Positions 1 through 30,447 of a DNA stretch of 64,000 nucleotides are shown here, in pieces. Where the stretch lies: positions 21,093,841-21,157,840 of the forward strand of contig NC_092575.1 in assembly GCF_037975245.1 (NCBI RefSeq), read 5' to 3'. The DNA comes from Apostichopus japonicus. Taxonomy: Eukaryota; Echinodermata; Holothuroidea; Aspidochirotida; Stichopodidae. Each line of letters begins with the position of its first letter. Within the stretch, counting starts at the first letter, position 1. The notes under the pieces are model-generated. The model was given only the letters and a program-made list of their open reading frames with translations, was not told the origin of the DNA and made no database searches. Both the position numbers and the translations under genes were made by a program.

Positions 1-595
1 AATATAAGGTATGGTCTCATTGGTGATGTAACTAGGGGTCAGGTGATTAAGAGCCTTAAAGGTAAGTAAAAGAATCTTAAATTTTGATCTAAAACGTACA
101 GGTAACCAATGTAGTTCATACAGTACAGGAGATACATGGTTGCGACGAGGAGTTCTAGATATAAGGCGAGCTGCACAATTTTGTGTGCGTTGTAGGCGGT
201 TTGTTAGAGACTGTGAAATACCAAATAGTAAAGAATTGCAATAATCGAAGCAAGAGGTAACGAGGGATTGAACCAGTATTTTACATGCATCAGTTGTAAT
301 GAAATCTCTTATTCTACCTATATTACGAATATGGAAATAGCAAGACTTGATAATATGATTAACTTGGGTCTCCATGGTAAGATGAGAGTCAAAGTAAACT
401 CCTAAATTCTTAACAATAGATGCAGGATAAATGGTATTGGTCCCAACTGTAATGTGCGGAGTTACATCGTCTTTCAATTGGGTTTTAGGTGAAAAAATAA
501 TAAGTTCCGTTTTAACATGATTTAACATAAGTTTGTTTCTCCTCAACCACATCCCAACATTGTTTACACATTCCTGCAACTTTTCTTGTATTTTC
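1..595 (-). mobile_element. Non-LTR retrotransposon, reverse-transcriptase C-terminal part (CR1/Jockey-like)
   Basis: Read on the minus strand, one frame stays open from about 592 to the window edge (about 195 residues). It shows the typical order of the thumb end of non-LTR reverse transcriptases: WLRRNKLMLN, then VKTELIIFSP, then VKNLGVYFDS, the HIRNIGRIRDF stretch, a SRFDYCNSLLFG-type block, RLQRTQNCAARLI, and LHWLPVRFRSKFKILLLTFKALN. An in-frame TAG near 595 ends the frame on its 5' side, so the catalytic part is missing or broken. The element continues beyond base 1. The family is clear; CR1 rather than another clade of the group is inference. Confidence 0.9.
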
Positions 596-1075
596 TAGTA
601 ACGATGTGTGAGGTGTTTGTACTAAAAAAAAAAATATAAAGAGACTACACATAAATTTGATACGAAAGACAGAATGGAAGGGTCATTTGTCAGTATTTAT
701 GTATAGAAATTGATTAATGCATATGCGAACATTTACACAACGATAGTTTAGGGCAAATGAAGGCAATTATACATGTTTTGTGAGTCTAATGGTTACAGGC
801 CCGAATTACCCAAATTTCCAGTAGGCACTGTGCCTATAGGGCCTACGAAGAAAATGGGGGCTACGGCAATGCCGCAGAGTGTGTAAACTGGAGTATACAA
901 AATAATATGTTTCCTTGCTTCATTTAACTATTATAAGTAATGGACCGTATGTCACTGCTATAGGCTTTATTCCCATAACTTACATAACAATTTATTGGTT
1001 GGTTCTATTAGCCTGTTATAAAGTGCCATGAAACTTTCATTTATCCATGTAAATCTGTATCTGCAATTGTGCAAG
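596..1075. other. Intergenic, no gene seen
   Basis: AT-rich sequence with no splice-bounded coding stretch and no recognisable repeat. It separates the LINE fragment from the dispersed repeat starting near 1,076. Confidence 0.5.
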
Positions 1076-1171
1076 GCATGGGAAGTGTCATTTCCGGCAT
1101 CTAGGAGGTATTCTAGTCAAACAATATTCGTGCGATATACGCACGAACCCATGGTGGCGCTCCCCGTAGAT

Positions 1172-1571
1172 CAGGGTTGTCCAACCTTTTGCAGAGGAGG
1201 GCCACATGGAATGATTATGATGATGGAGGGGGCCGCATGAACCCTACACTCGATTTTTTGCCCGAAGCCCAAGGCAACAAAATGTGAGCACTGCGCGCGG
1301 AGCGCACTGATTTATTTTCCTTCCTGATAAAACAGTTGAATGAAGTCCAGCCGCCCCCCCCCCTCCTCCTCCGCTTAGAGAGTATCACACAAACTGACCT
1401 GTATGCAGTTTTGTGGACCCACAAGGTTCGAATGATTGATTGTATAGCTTCAAATTGTTATCAATAAATCTGCTCACTAAAATTTCGCACCGTAGAGCAT
1501 CTCTGGCGGGCCGGACGCAACCCTGCGGCGGGCCGGACTGTGGCCCGCGGGCCGTAGGTTGGACAACCCTG
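1172..1571. mobile_element. hAT-type non-autonomous DNA transposon, 400 bp
   Basis: The ends are CAGGGTTGTCCAACC and its reverse complement GGTTGGACAACCCTG. The flanks carry a perfect 8-bp target duplication, CCGTAGAT, at 1,164-1,171 and 1,572-1,579. Eight-base duplications and CAGGG-type ends are hallmarks of the hAT superfamily. The interior contains GC-rich blocks and no transposase frame. The untouched duplication points to a fairly recent insertion. Confidence 0.9.
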
Positions 1572-1588
1572 CCGTAGATAGTGTCGAG

Positions 1589-2179
1589 CAGGGGCGGACT
1601 GGGTCTTAATACCGGCCCGGGCATTTTTCACCTACACCGGCCCATTATTCATTGATATGCTGCTTACATAGTGATCGCCGTCCTGGGGAGGGGTCTAAGG
1701 GGAAATCCCCTCCCCATTGAAAGTTTTTTGAAGTAAAGATGCAAAATGGTGCTATATTTCTCAAATTTGTAGGTTACAATAATCCTTTAAAAATGACACA
1801 AAAATAATTTTCCAGAAGCTACACGTGATAAACTGAGGAAAGATAAAAACGTAAACAAAAATATATGTTTTAGTCTGGATTTTATTTAGTTTTTCAAGCA
1901 TTTTGTGACAACATGCTTGAAAAAATTTGAAAAAAAAACCTAAATAAAATCCATTAGCACGGATGGGTTGCTAATAGCACGTTCTTTTGATACGAACTTA
2001 CAGACTAACTAAAAAGGTGATTTCATGAGCTGATTCCCACAGTTACAAAATATATTTCTACACAGCCCGTCTGTATTCTATTATAAATACTGTGAAAATG
2101 GGCTGTAATTTCTACCAGGCTCCCCAGCCCACCGGCCCACCGGCCCACCGGGCATTGCCCAAATGCCAGTCCGCCACTG
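1589..2179. mobile_element. hAT-type non-autonomous DNA transposon, 591 bp
   Basis: The ends are CAGGGGCGGACTGG and CCAGTCCGCCACTG, flanked by a perfect 8-bp duplication GTGTCGAG at 1,581-1,588 and 2,180-2,187. There is no transposase. It lies one base beyond the target duplication of the previous element (1,572-1,579), so two different hAT-like elements hit neighbouring sites inside the same older repeat. Confidence 0.9.
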
Positions 2180-2200
2180 GTGTCGAGGAATTTTCGCAGG

Positions 2201-5102
2201 CCTAATGCCAGTGGATGCACGAAACGCTTAATCTGGGTCTTGGTAGTAAAAGCCTTGCTCCGTCAGCTTCTTTGCCCGCACAGCGGACGTGTATTACTCC
2301 TGCACAACTGCATCCGTTAGAATATGGTACATATCCACACTTGCTGTACGAAGTTTATCAGCTTCTTCGATGCATATATGGTCTCATTGCGAGAACTTTT
2401 GTTGAGAGCTGCAACGGACCGTCCAAGTAGATCTACCTGATCTTCCGTTTTCACTATATCTGTTTTTTTTTTCGTGTTGCTTCGTTTCATTGTAGATTAA
2501 ATTGAATGTATATGCACAACAAATACAGCTTCAACATGGCTTTTACGTGTGTTGAAAGAGCCATGTACTGTCAAAACATGGAATTGACTGTAATTATAAA
2601 CAATGAAAGAAGAAAAGAATGAAAGAGGAGAGGTTCTTTAACTGAACGCAATCATCTTGTTGGAATCTCCCGTTGTTATGCAATGATAACTTATTTTATT
2701 TCGAAGTTTATATATCGAACAAATATACCTCGTTTTATATAGTGCTTACCATGTTGCAGCTAGGTTACCCTTAGCACGTACTATTTTTCACGTTATATTT
2801 GTGCTTTTAGTTAAATGTGAATAAAATGATTCGGCTATAGGTTATTAAGCCATCCGGAAACTCTATGTTCTTGTGGTTCTTTGTATACTTATATAAAAGA
2901 AAAGTCCGAACGCGTCACGTTTCGATCCTATAAGGACCTCCATCATATCGAGGTAGACTGACAAACTCACAAAAGTCACATAAACACGAAGACAAATTGA
3001 TTTTTAAAAGGTATGCTGTATTGGCCCCAAATATGCTAGATATTCAAATATGGTCACCTTTGGTCAAAATTCTTAAAATGTTTTTATTACAACCTTCGAG
3101 AAAATTGTCCTCACTGCGACATTCAGTCATCTTGTGTATTCCTTAAATGTGTCTGAGAACAATTTGGAGAGTAATGACTGGCAGTAAAGTATTTTTGGAA
3201 AATTCTAGCAATTCTAGCGTATTATAATTTGGGGCCTATACTGACTACCTTTAATTGGTAAAATGAAAGTATCCATATCATATACAAACAGTGGTCACAA
3301 GTGAAACTTACGGTGGACGTTGAGATAAGAACATAGAGGTCGTGAAGGGTCTATACAAGCATGTCTGAAGAGAGGGGTGGGTGGAAGGGGGGGGAGGTGC
3401 AGTACCGGTACCCCAGGAAAATTGGGCGCCCGATGTTTCGATCCTAGGAGCCCGGGAAAATATAGGATCAATAATAATGTCATAATAGGTCTCTGTGACA
3501 TACCTTACGTTTTGGTGGTCGACGGCATACTTTACTTTATTTTTAAATGTGGACATTTCGATATTAAACGGCGCAATTTGATGATAATATCTCACACTGT
3601 CTAATTGTAGTCATTTTTAGGTAAAACGTAAGAATTTTGACAATTAAACGGCATAGTTTTGTGATAAACAAGTTCGAGATGAAACTTCGAATTTCAAAAT
3701 ATAATATCGAAGTGCACTGTTTGGATTGAAATATCGTTGCATTTAGTAAAATATCGGGTTTATCATGCGAATTTATCATGCTCACTCGGATCCTGCAAAA
3801 GGTATAGGTCTACTCAACTTCACCGGCATGTGAAGACGTCCTTATTGTTACGAAACTACTGCAGCCTGAGTTGTGGGTACTTCTCTCGTTTCACATAATT
3901 AAGTACATTCATACTGGACTCGGCTGAGCCTCGTCTGTTATTCCCCAAAATTTAGGATAGCTGTTTTATTCACCAATACTTATTCACAGCGGGTGGAAAA
4001 GCCTTATCCGGCTCATGCAGTCAGTATAAAGCTTGTGTTATTCCATAAATCTTGGGCTTAAACGTGACGTCATCCCTTCGGGCCAATGAGCGACCTGCTT
4101 AACAGAGTCGTCATGTTTTAAAGATTTGCTAGTCTGGCTTTGCATATATTTGTCTGATTTGAATGATCTGATATTGAGATCATTCGATAAAATAAGTCTT
4201 AAGAATTGATAAAAATAGCGTTGTCTGCATAAATCCGGCAAAGGTAAGCGTCCTCTTATGTTTCCAAGTATCATTTATTGAATTTTGTCAAGCTTTGCTA
4301 GTGAGTGTTAGGATAGGGTCGATTGTTTACCAGACGTAGTGAAGGTAAAACGTCTCCTGATAGTCATACCATGTAATTTGGAGTAGTTATGCGAAAACGA
4401 AAAAGGTATTGGCCTAGGCCTATGAACGTTTAACTTAGTAACTATTGCTTGAGTAATGTGCTAAGGCCTAGGCTAGACCTACATGACATAAGCCTACTGA
4501 TTAGCCTAATGTTAGGCCCTTAAAGTTACAATTGGGCAGAGAGAATAGAGATAAGCATAGACAGAAATAACTTTCCTAACAGTAACACTGAGTTAATATT
4601 TTATTTGTCGTGGCAATTCAACCATCAGACTGGTGAACAACAGTGGATACCAGACTACTGTATCTGTCTCACAGTTAATTAACCAATCAGTGCAGAGTAA
4701 CAAGATTTCCCCACTTATTGATGAAGTGCCATGCAATTAGGGTTCAGCACTTTCATTATTCATGTAACATTGCAAACCATTGGATGCATACTGTAGTCCT
4801 TCAATGAACTTCCACAATTGTTCTATGAATACAAGAGTTGACATCTTTTGGGAGAATATAGGATCAACCACACCTAGGCCCTAGGCCAATTCATACTATT
4901 ATGGTGATGAGAATTGCATGGCTCTCGTAATTTTAGGTGCCATTTCATTAACCATGTACCTCTCTAAACTAACGAGGCCTAGGCTAGGTCTTATATTATA
5001 ATCTGTGTTTGCAAATAACCTTGCTAATGATTCTATACAGTTTCAGTGTAACTAGCCACAGAACATGCAGCTTTCAACATGCGTTGCAATGTGTCCCCCA
5101 GG
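2201..5102. other. Intergenic region upstream of KMT5A
   Basis: About 2.9 kb of mainly AT-rich DNA. I see no splice-bounded coding exon. Short GGGG/CCCC-rich tracts occur near 3,377-3,470. Frequent TAGGCCTA words appear between about 4,400 and 5,000. No promoter element can be assigned with confidence. Confidence 0.4.
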
Positions 5103-5229
5103 CTGTTGGGGGAATAAGAAAAGAGGTCATGTTATTTGCCTGGTAGTCAAATGAATAAAGTGGGCAGTATGACTTATTTGTCTGACTGCCAGGTAAATAA
5201 CATGCTACCTTTTCTTATTCTCCCAGCAG
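5103..5229. repeat. Long imperfect hairpin (57-bp arms, about 12-base loop)
   Basis: Bases 5,103-5,160 and 5,173-5,229 are reverse complements apart from roughly nine differences. Arm landmarks are AATAAGAAAAG, CATGTTATTT and CCTGG(T/C)AGTCA. A shorter related inverted repeat built on CTGGCAGC / GCTGCCAGG follows at about 5,298-5,370. This could be a small fold-back element or a transcribed hairpin. It lies about 0.5 kb before the KMT5A start codon. Confidence 0.75.
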
Positions 5230-5701
5230 CGGAGGAAAAGTGCAAGCATTAGTCCTTAAATCCATCCATCACCCATAGCATAAGACTATGTATATGTCCA
5301 TATTCTCCTGGCAGCCTAGTGAATAGTGAGGACACTACGCCTTATTCGTCAGCTGCCAGGCGAATCTGTGTGATGTTTTGTTTTATGCTCAAACATTCCT
5401 AGCCTACGTTAGGCTTTAGGTTGGGCCAATATACTAGACTTTGATGGCTTAACAATACACTCATCTAGCTACAACAAAAAGCAGACCTATGTTAGGCCTT
5501 GCCCAGCTGCGAATTACAGAGCAGGGGATATCTTTTCAGAAAACTGCCACTCTAACTTAGTTAATAGCTAAGCGCAGCAGCGTTTCAACTGATGATGCCT
5601 TGGTGTGTGACTTAGTATGAATGCTTGTAAAAATACCCCTAAATTACATTTCATTAGAGATTATTTGATTGGGTTCTTCACAGTTGCATACAATAACAAG
5701 A

Positions 5702-8700
5702 ATGGAAGAAGCTTCTGCAACTCAGCTGGAGAAAGGAAATGAAGAAGCATCCCAAGTAAGTAAAACAAATGTCCCATCATATCAGAATTAATAAAATATT
5801 CAGATGACTGAAATCAATTGCTTGATGAAGTTGCTAAGGTAAAACCCACATCTACATACTGTAGCATCTTGTATGGCGATGATATGAATTTTTTCAAATT
5901 TGGTGAAATTTTTGTTTAAAGTTCATCTTGTAATAGCAGAGTGAATTAAGTCATCATGGCATTTATCTGAAATTAACCTTATACTTTATCTTTAACAATA
6001 TTGAACTTTCTCAATTGAAAATTGAGGAAAATAATATTTCCACAGAAAAAGTTGCATTTTAATTTTATGGAAATTCTAAATATAGTGAACATTGAGTTAC
6101 TTTAGTTTAGTTAACTATTGAATAAAATGAAAGGCCTACTAAAAGCATGACTACCATACAGCCTAGTCTAAATTTGTCGATAATTGTATCCACAGCCAAC
6201 GGACAGAAGTACAAATACTACAGACCAACATTTGTCTGTGAATAAAGATGCAGTTGGTAAGAGAGAAACTTTTCTTTTCAAGGTTTTGACCAAATTATAA
6301 TTAAGAGAATGATTCCTCAAGAAAAAAAGAAAAAAATGCGAGCTTATTCCTTATTGTTTAGTACAACCAGGACCATGCACTTTAGTGACTTTAACCAGAT
6401 AACAATAAAATATATCATTTATCCTTTGTCAACAGCGAAGAAACCAAACATGGAAAAAGAAGAGGTGACCATCCCAAAGGTTGTCTTAGAAAGCAAACCG
6501 GAATCATCAACTGGCTCGCAGAAAAATGAAGAAACTTGTAGGGCAAAAGTGGCGGCAGATAAACAGCCGACTTCAGCAGACGATCGTAAAGAGGATCCTG
6601 ACGCAAAAGTTAAGAGATCAGTGGTCACACCAAAAGATCAGATGAAAACTGGAGACAAGGGAAAGAGAGGGAAGAGAAAGAAGAAAACCAACTTACCAAA
6701 GTGAGTCATACAGAAATATTCAATTACATATTTTCAAACTTTTGACTATTCATGCAATCATTTTTCATTGGTTGACATTCTTCCGTAAATCACACTCATA
6801 AACTAGTGAAATGAAGTTGTCATATTTTCGATGGTATCGCACACTTGGAAAAAAGGAAGAAAGAAATGGCTGAGTATTTTTCATGCATGGAGAAAATTTA
6901 GTTTCCATATTTCTGATTCAGAAAATAGGTTGCTCACAAAATACTGAAAATAGAGAATATTCTGAGTATAAAAAACTTGGTTTGCATTTGTGTAACAATA
7001 TGTTTATTTGTTGCACATTTTTTTATTTTTATGAGATATCAAATAAAATATTGACACGTCCATATGGATTTCAAAATTCAAGCTTACCGATTTGGTCTAA
7101 AATGTTTGCCGATTTCATGTTGCATTTTCACCCTTTTTAAGTCAACAAATGAAATAAACATTAATCGGGACATTTTCTAGATCTGGTCATCTTGTTTGTA
7201 TACCAATTGTTGTATGATGGGCACATTTTGACATATTACCTTTGAAAGTAGGGTATGTGAAAATAATGTTGAACTTTGTCAGTACTGTCCTTTTTTGTCC
7301 ATGTTTTATCAACTCGATGAATTATTTTATCACTTCTTTTTATTCAGAATTACATTAAAGCAGCAGAGTCCCGTCATGAAAAGGTTGACCGATTTCTTCC
7401 CGGTCAGAAGAAGTAACAGAAGATGCAAGTCCTCCATTGAGGTGAGATCATGGAGCACTTTGTTTTAAGAACTGCAGGTCTATAGTGACTAAACAGCTAG
7501 TGCTAACTAGTGCTAAATGCTATACCAAATGCTCACATTATTCCCTGGATGACATGTTCACCAATTGTCGACTGACTTTTAAACATCGCCCAGGCAGCTG
7601 GGTGGACTTCCTATCAAGATTAATGTATGATGTAAGAAGGTTATTACTGGGTATGTTTTGCTTTAAAGCTAAACCAACCAGCTGTTCTTGTCCCTGTATA
7701 TATAAAGAAGTGCAGCATTAGTTTTGGTCGTCAGATTGGAAAATTAGTCTGCAAATTGTGGAGAACTTTTTAAAATCGCAGTCCTGTAGGGATAATGGGA
7801 ATTGTGTCACTGGGTACTCAAACTTTCAACTGGTAAAAACATACAACACTCTTTCTCATTTGTGTCATCAAAGGTCGAAGAAAAGAAACGTTTGGAGGAA
7901 GCAATACTGACTGGACAAGAGGAAGGCTTAGAGGTGAGAGATAGCATGGTAACATCTGAAGAACAGATGAAATGAGGCTGCAACTCGCATTGATTTTTTT
8001 CGCATACCGATGAAAACATTATCTCTTACTCTAACAACTGGCACAAGAAATTAAAATATTAAGCCATAAACATTTGCAATCGAAACAACACAGCATTACA
8101 CAATATTGTTTAGACGTGCACTTTTTTTACGATGGATGAAATGGTAGGGTTGCGTAGGGATTGCTACCTTCTGTATGTAGGATTGGAGTACTCAGTTGGC
8201 AGGTGAGAGTACTTGCAATCCCGAGATCATTTGTTGGAATCCTGTTCTAGCCAAAAGATTTTCTTCACTTTTATCAATTTATTTTTGTATAATTTCCAGC
8301 TTAGATTACCATTCTTGGTTTACTTATATACAAAAAGGGAAAATGAAAGACACCAGGATGTTTGTTAATTAGCAACTGTCTCAGTTGGATGTGATACTAT
8401 TTGAGATACTGTCACATACAAGGGCATCCTTGCATTAATGTACTGGGGGGGGGGGGGTATTACTCAGAAGTCACACTAGTATCGAAGAGGAAGAAGAAGT
8501 TCTGGGTGGAGTTTGTAAGTTTGATGACTTACATCATTGTGTAACACTTCAGGAGTAAAGATGGAAAGAAAGAGATTATATGTTTACTCGTCTAAGTCTA
8601 GGGGCTAACTATCTCAATTCCTGTGGAAAACTGTCTAATACTAGTTTTGACTCACTAATAGTACTATCATGATACTACTAGCACTATTGCAATACAACTT

Positions 8701-10897
8701 GTAATATTGGAATACTAGTTCTATTGGAATACTACTACTGTAGTACTATTGAAATACTACTAATGTAGTACTATTGAAATACTACTAGTACTTTGCATAT
8801 TACTAGCACTATTGGAATACTACTAGTACTATTGTTATACTACTAGCACTATTGTAATACAACTTGTAATTTTTGAAACACTACTAATACTATTGGAATA
8901 CTACTAGTACCATTGAAATACTACTAGTACTTCAAATATTACTAGTACTATTGTAATACTACTAGTACTATTGGAATACTTCTAGCACTATTGGAATACT
9001 ATTAGTACTATTGAAATACTACTAGTACTATTGTAATACTACTATTCCTTTGAATATTACTAGTGCTATTGTAATACTACTTGTACTATTGGAATACTAC
9101 TAGCACTATTTGAATACTACTAGCATTATTGGAATGCTACTAGTACTATTGGAACACTTCTAGCACCAGTAATCTTGGAATACTATTGAAATAGTGTGAA
9201 TTTTTCTTCCACAAGATTTATCTACAAGATTTATCGTCTTCCTTTTTAGAAATTTTTCATGTCATTCCTTTTAAATTTGTAATCTTTGTCCGACAGTCGA
9301 GAGAGATTGATGGAAAGGGTAGGGGCGTGATTGCTACAAGAGACTTCGCCAAAGGTCAGTTTGTTGTGGAATATTACGGAGATCTGATAGACGTTATGAA
9401 AGCTAAGGAATTGGAGGCAAAATACGGCATGGACCCCTCCATTGGCTGTTATATGTACTACTTTGAATTCAAGAACAAAAGATATTGGTGAGTGAATTTA
9501 TAATACCTTAAAGGCATTGAAGACTCGCCCCAAACCGCGTGCATCCATCCGAAATTGGTAACTTTCATTGCTTGCAAGTGACGTTTTGTTCGTGTCGCTA
9601 CAAAATGCAGACAGTACAGTAATGAAACGTGATACCTTGTTATCTTTAGCTGGACCTGAGATGGCCATCGCTGTATTGTTTGTACACTGTGCTGTGGGTA
9701 ATGACTGCAGCTGTATGTACTGACTGTACACTAGTGTCTTAAATACATACGGTAGCAAGCTGTGTGTGTGTATTTTCTGGGATCGATGGTGGTGTCTAGC
9801 ACTTCTGTTACACCTCATTCGAAACTAGGTCAGATTCCCGGCATTAGACGTTTCTTTTTGCGCGAGTCTTCACACCCTTTAACTATTATATCGATAAAGA
9901 CAGTGACAACAGCGACTTCACTGCATTCATTCTCTCAGTTTCGTGTGACAATTAGTCGTATACAATGCTACAGACTCAGCTGATATTACACATAATGAAA
10001 AAGATGTTTTTTTTTTAAGTTGTAAGGGAAAGGTAAATTGTACCTGTTGACATTGCTTGGTAGAATAGAATGCAAAGTTGTGATTCTTTCCATGAGCTAA
10101 GGCAAATCTTGCTTCATTTGGGAGATATCATGATTTCTAATTCATGTCAGGGGGGGGGGGGGGCAGGGGCTGTCCTAATTGTGTTTCTAAATATTTGATG
10201 TCACAGTCATAACTCCAAAAAGAAGGTGAAACTGTTTATTTGAGCTATCAAAAATTTCTCGTAAATACTTTTCATAATGAAATTGAACAGCAAAAATCTT
10301 TCCAGGTATCAGGAAGTGCCAGAAGCTGTATTCTTTACTTTCACAGAAGCATTTGCAAAAACTGTCTCTGTCAAAGGATAATTAAAAAGCTGAAAAGATT
10401 TATACAAATGGGTTTGTGAAACTGGTTTTAGACTTACTCAAGTCTTTAGTCCGATGTTGGAACCCACATCAAAATTGAGATACATACCAAATGAAATAAA
10501 GATTTTTATTTAATAGTTGTCTGGGAGAGGTGTTTGGGTCTTTGTATTTTCTGTGTGGAGGGAAACCCTATTGTGTCTTTAAAACAGTAACATTTTTGAC
10601 ATCGACATTGACGACTTACAATTGAACAATGAACAGCACTGGCTGCAATTCTGAGGTTTTATTGTCTCCTAATCTGCATCTTTCAGCGTGGACGCTACAA
10701 AAGAATCAGGTCGGCTGGGCCGTCTCCTGAACCACAGTAAAACCGGTAACTGCTGCACTAAACTCGTCCCCATTCAGAGCAAGCCGCATCTCATTCTCGT
10801 CGCGAAGAGAGACATCAAAGAAGGAGAGGAGTTGCTGTACGATTACGGAGACAGGAGCAAAGAGGTCCTCGAATCACACCCCTGGCTAGCATCATGA
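5702..10897 (+). CDS. KMT5A: Histone H4-K20 monomethyltransferase KMT5A (PR-Set7/SET8)
   Basis: Seven coding exons join in frame: 5702-5755, 6196-6256, 6436-6700, 7348-7441, 7874-7933, 9297-9487 and 10687-10897 (stop TGA), giving about 311 residues; human isoforms are about 320-390. The last two exons hold the SET domain, with the GKGRGVIAT start, GCYMYYF, the S-adenosylmethionine-binding NHSK motif and the catalytic LLYDYGDRS, ending HPWLAS. Exon 4 encodes RLTDFFPVRR, a PIP box of the TD type followed by basic residues. In the vertebrate protein this motif recruits PCNA and CRL4-Cdt2 for S-phase destruction. The N-terminal exons are lysine-rich and poorly conserved, as in the family. The protein monomethylates H4 Lys20 in chromatin. 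The start is the first ATG of the in-frame chain; an acceptor at 5,679-5,680 suggests an upstream non-coding exon. Exons 1-3 are the least certain part. Confidence 0.93.
8640..9190. repeat. Minisatellite of about 20-21 bp units in KMT5A intron 5
   Basis: Some 25 degenerate units of the kind ACTATTGGAATACTACTAGT fill 8,640-9,190, ending about 110 bp before the acceptor of the first SET exon. Several units contain the palindrome ACTAGT. Units differ by point changes and small deletions, so the array is not freshly expanded. Confidence 0.9.
9508..9882 (+). mobile_element. TTAA-flanked MITE, copy 1
   Basis: A non-coding element of about 370 bp that starts TTAAAGGCATTGAAGACTCG and ends CGAGTCTTCACACCCTTTAA, so the ends are inverted repeats flanked by TTAA. 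Other copies lie at 18,204, 35,044 and 38,796, all in the same orientation. TTAA duplication is the habit of piggyBac-type transposases, but the terminal bases are not the classical ones, so the superfamily is tentative. This copy starts 20 bp after the splice donor of a KMT5A SET exon. Confidence 0.85.
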
Positions 10898-12430
10898 TGG
10901 CCATAACAGTGAGAGATGAGGAAGATACAGTACCCTGAGGAAGAAGCTGGGACAACCTTTGGCTTCAGGGGTCAAAGAAGGTCATGAAAAAACACCTTAA
11001 ATCTGTACATTAAAATGTTTCTCAAGCAGGGTAACGTGTGCTGCAATGTTAGACATTGTCCGGCAGACTTGTGGAGGCTTCAAAGAGAGCACTTCAAAGA
11101 AGCTATGACTTATCAATTGGTGCTTTAGAGTTGTCGAACAAAAATACTCATCATTATCTAAAAATGTCGTTTGAGATTTTGGATGCTGAAGTGCTAATAT
11201 ATGTGTCAGTAATTCGTCAGTTGGCAAGAAGTAGAACATATTGTGTCATTGTCTATCATTTCAAAGAAAATGTCAGGTGCTACAGAATACAGATATCTTT
11301 GCCTGTTGGTTGTTATTCGTATGTATTTGTATTTAAGTCAACTTCTGTTTTGTACTCCATTGAGAAGTCTTGCATGTTAGATGTTTATAGTGTGTTGTAC
11401 AATGTGGGTACTGGGCTACAGGTGTCTTCTAACCCCATGTGTGGACAAAACTTTTGAAATATTTCTAGTCGAGACATTTTGTCAATTTCTTATTTGAGAA
11501 GTAAGGTTACCTTTAGTAAGGTTTAGATATTTATCCATATCATTACTGTGCGTTCTAGTTCAGCTATGTGGTTTCCATGGTGTTAGAATGTCTGTAACTT
11601 TATTATTATATTTTTTTTCTAAAAAAGCAACCAGTAATATAAAATATATTCAATGGGATAACAAAGTCTGTGGCATAGGAAAAACATGTTCACAAATGCT
11701 GATAGAAAGATATTGGTCAAATCCCCATCTCTATATCTTAAATCGACTGTTTAAATAAAGCAAAAAAATTATTTCATATTGTCTTGTAAGAGTACTACAT
11801 TGTACAACAATTTGTGATGTAAGCATGGATGACAGGTTAATTGGTGTCCATTGTATTTTCAGTGATGTATTGAAGGGTCCCTTTGCAATTAAATCGCTGT
11901 TTAATTTCGATCAATTTATGACATCATTACCGCTCAAAAATCCTAAACATTCCTTCAAATTGATCTATCAATTTTTTAAATTTCCAACAATCATAGGGGG
12001 AAAAAAATCAATGTTGTAAGAAAGTCATGAGTTGAGTCACTGGATTTCAAACGTGAAGTGAACAGAAACAGTAAAGAAAAAAGTTCAACAAGTTTTCCTC
12101 ACTTGACTGGAGCCTTGAAAATTTCTGGTAATGACTCAACTGGACTTTAAAAATCGAGTGACTTGTTACAACTGTGTAAAAAAAGCAAAGAGGGTTGTCA
12201 GAAAAATTATATATAAAATAAAAAGACAGCACTGAATAATTGCATAATCCAAATTAGAAGAATAAACTGTAAAGCTTACATAACTTTTAAGACGCACAAA
12301 TTTGTTTCTTTTTACAAGCCTTGTACATATATAGCATTCTGTATTCCATTAAAGCAGATGCTTGAGTTTAGTATCGTAATTTTTTCGTCGTTATCGAGTT
12401 AGTGAAAATTCAGTCAGATAATTATTTGAT
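10898..12430 (+). other. KMT5A 3' untranslated region and downstream flank
   Basis: There is no further coding signal after the TGA. Possible polyadenylation signals are AATAAA at 11,754-11,759 and ATTAAA near 12,349. Which is used cannot be told from sequence. The open frames here lack family resemblance and splice context. Confidence 0.5.
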
Positions 12431-12852
12431 TTGTTATTCTTGTTTCCATGATGTCATAATTCAAGGTTAAAAATCTGAAGTAATTTGATTTGTTCTTTAA
12501 AGTACACTTTCATATAAAAGGTACCCATCCTTAATGACTCTGTATAAAAGAGTAAGGGCTGAAGGTGTTATTTTCCTTAATAACTGCTGGGGCTGACTAA
12601 CAGCTAACTTTATCTCTTTTGGAAGTAACATGTAATCAGCAAAGAGTATTTATAATGTTATTCTTGTTTCTATAACATCATAATTTAATGCTCAAATCTG
12701 AAGAAATTTTATTTGTTCTTTAAAGTACACTTTCATATCAAAGGGTACCAAACCTTAGCTACTTTGCATACAAGAATAAGGCGGAATGTGTTATGACTAA
12801 CAGCCTAACTGCACTTCTTTTGGAAGTAACATGTAACTAGCGGAGAATATTT
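12430..12852. repeat. Diverged tandem duplication, about 220 bp
   Basis: Bases 12,430-12,650 and 12,655-12,852 match along their length, sharing TTCTTTAAAGTACACTTTCA, TTTTGGAAGTAACATGTAA and TTATTCTTGTTTC. The copies have diverged by substitutions and small indels. No coding potential is seen. Confidence 0.8.

Positions 12853-30447
<17,595 letters not shown>

Larger units (their letters stand above)
1076..2200 (-). repeat. Dispersed 'GCGCCACC' repeat, split by two hAT-type insertions
   Basis: Bases 1,076-1,171, resuming after 2,180, are a minus-strand copy of a repeat seen again at about 54,945-55,085, 56,130-56,285, 63,126-63,215 (plus) and 39,940-40,030 (minus). Shared landmarks are GGTGGCGCT next to a TAGATAGT-like end and a GGAAGTG(T/C)CATTTCC block. 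The copy is interrupted by the elements at 1,172-1,571 and 1,589-2,179. The repeat codes for nothing I can see. Its superfamily is unknown. Confidence 0.75.
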
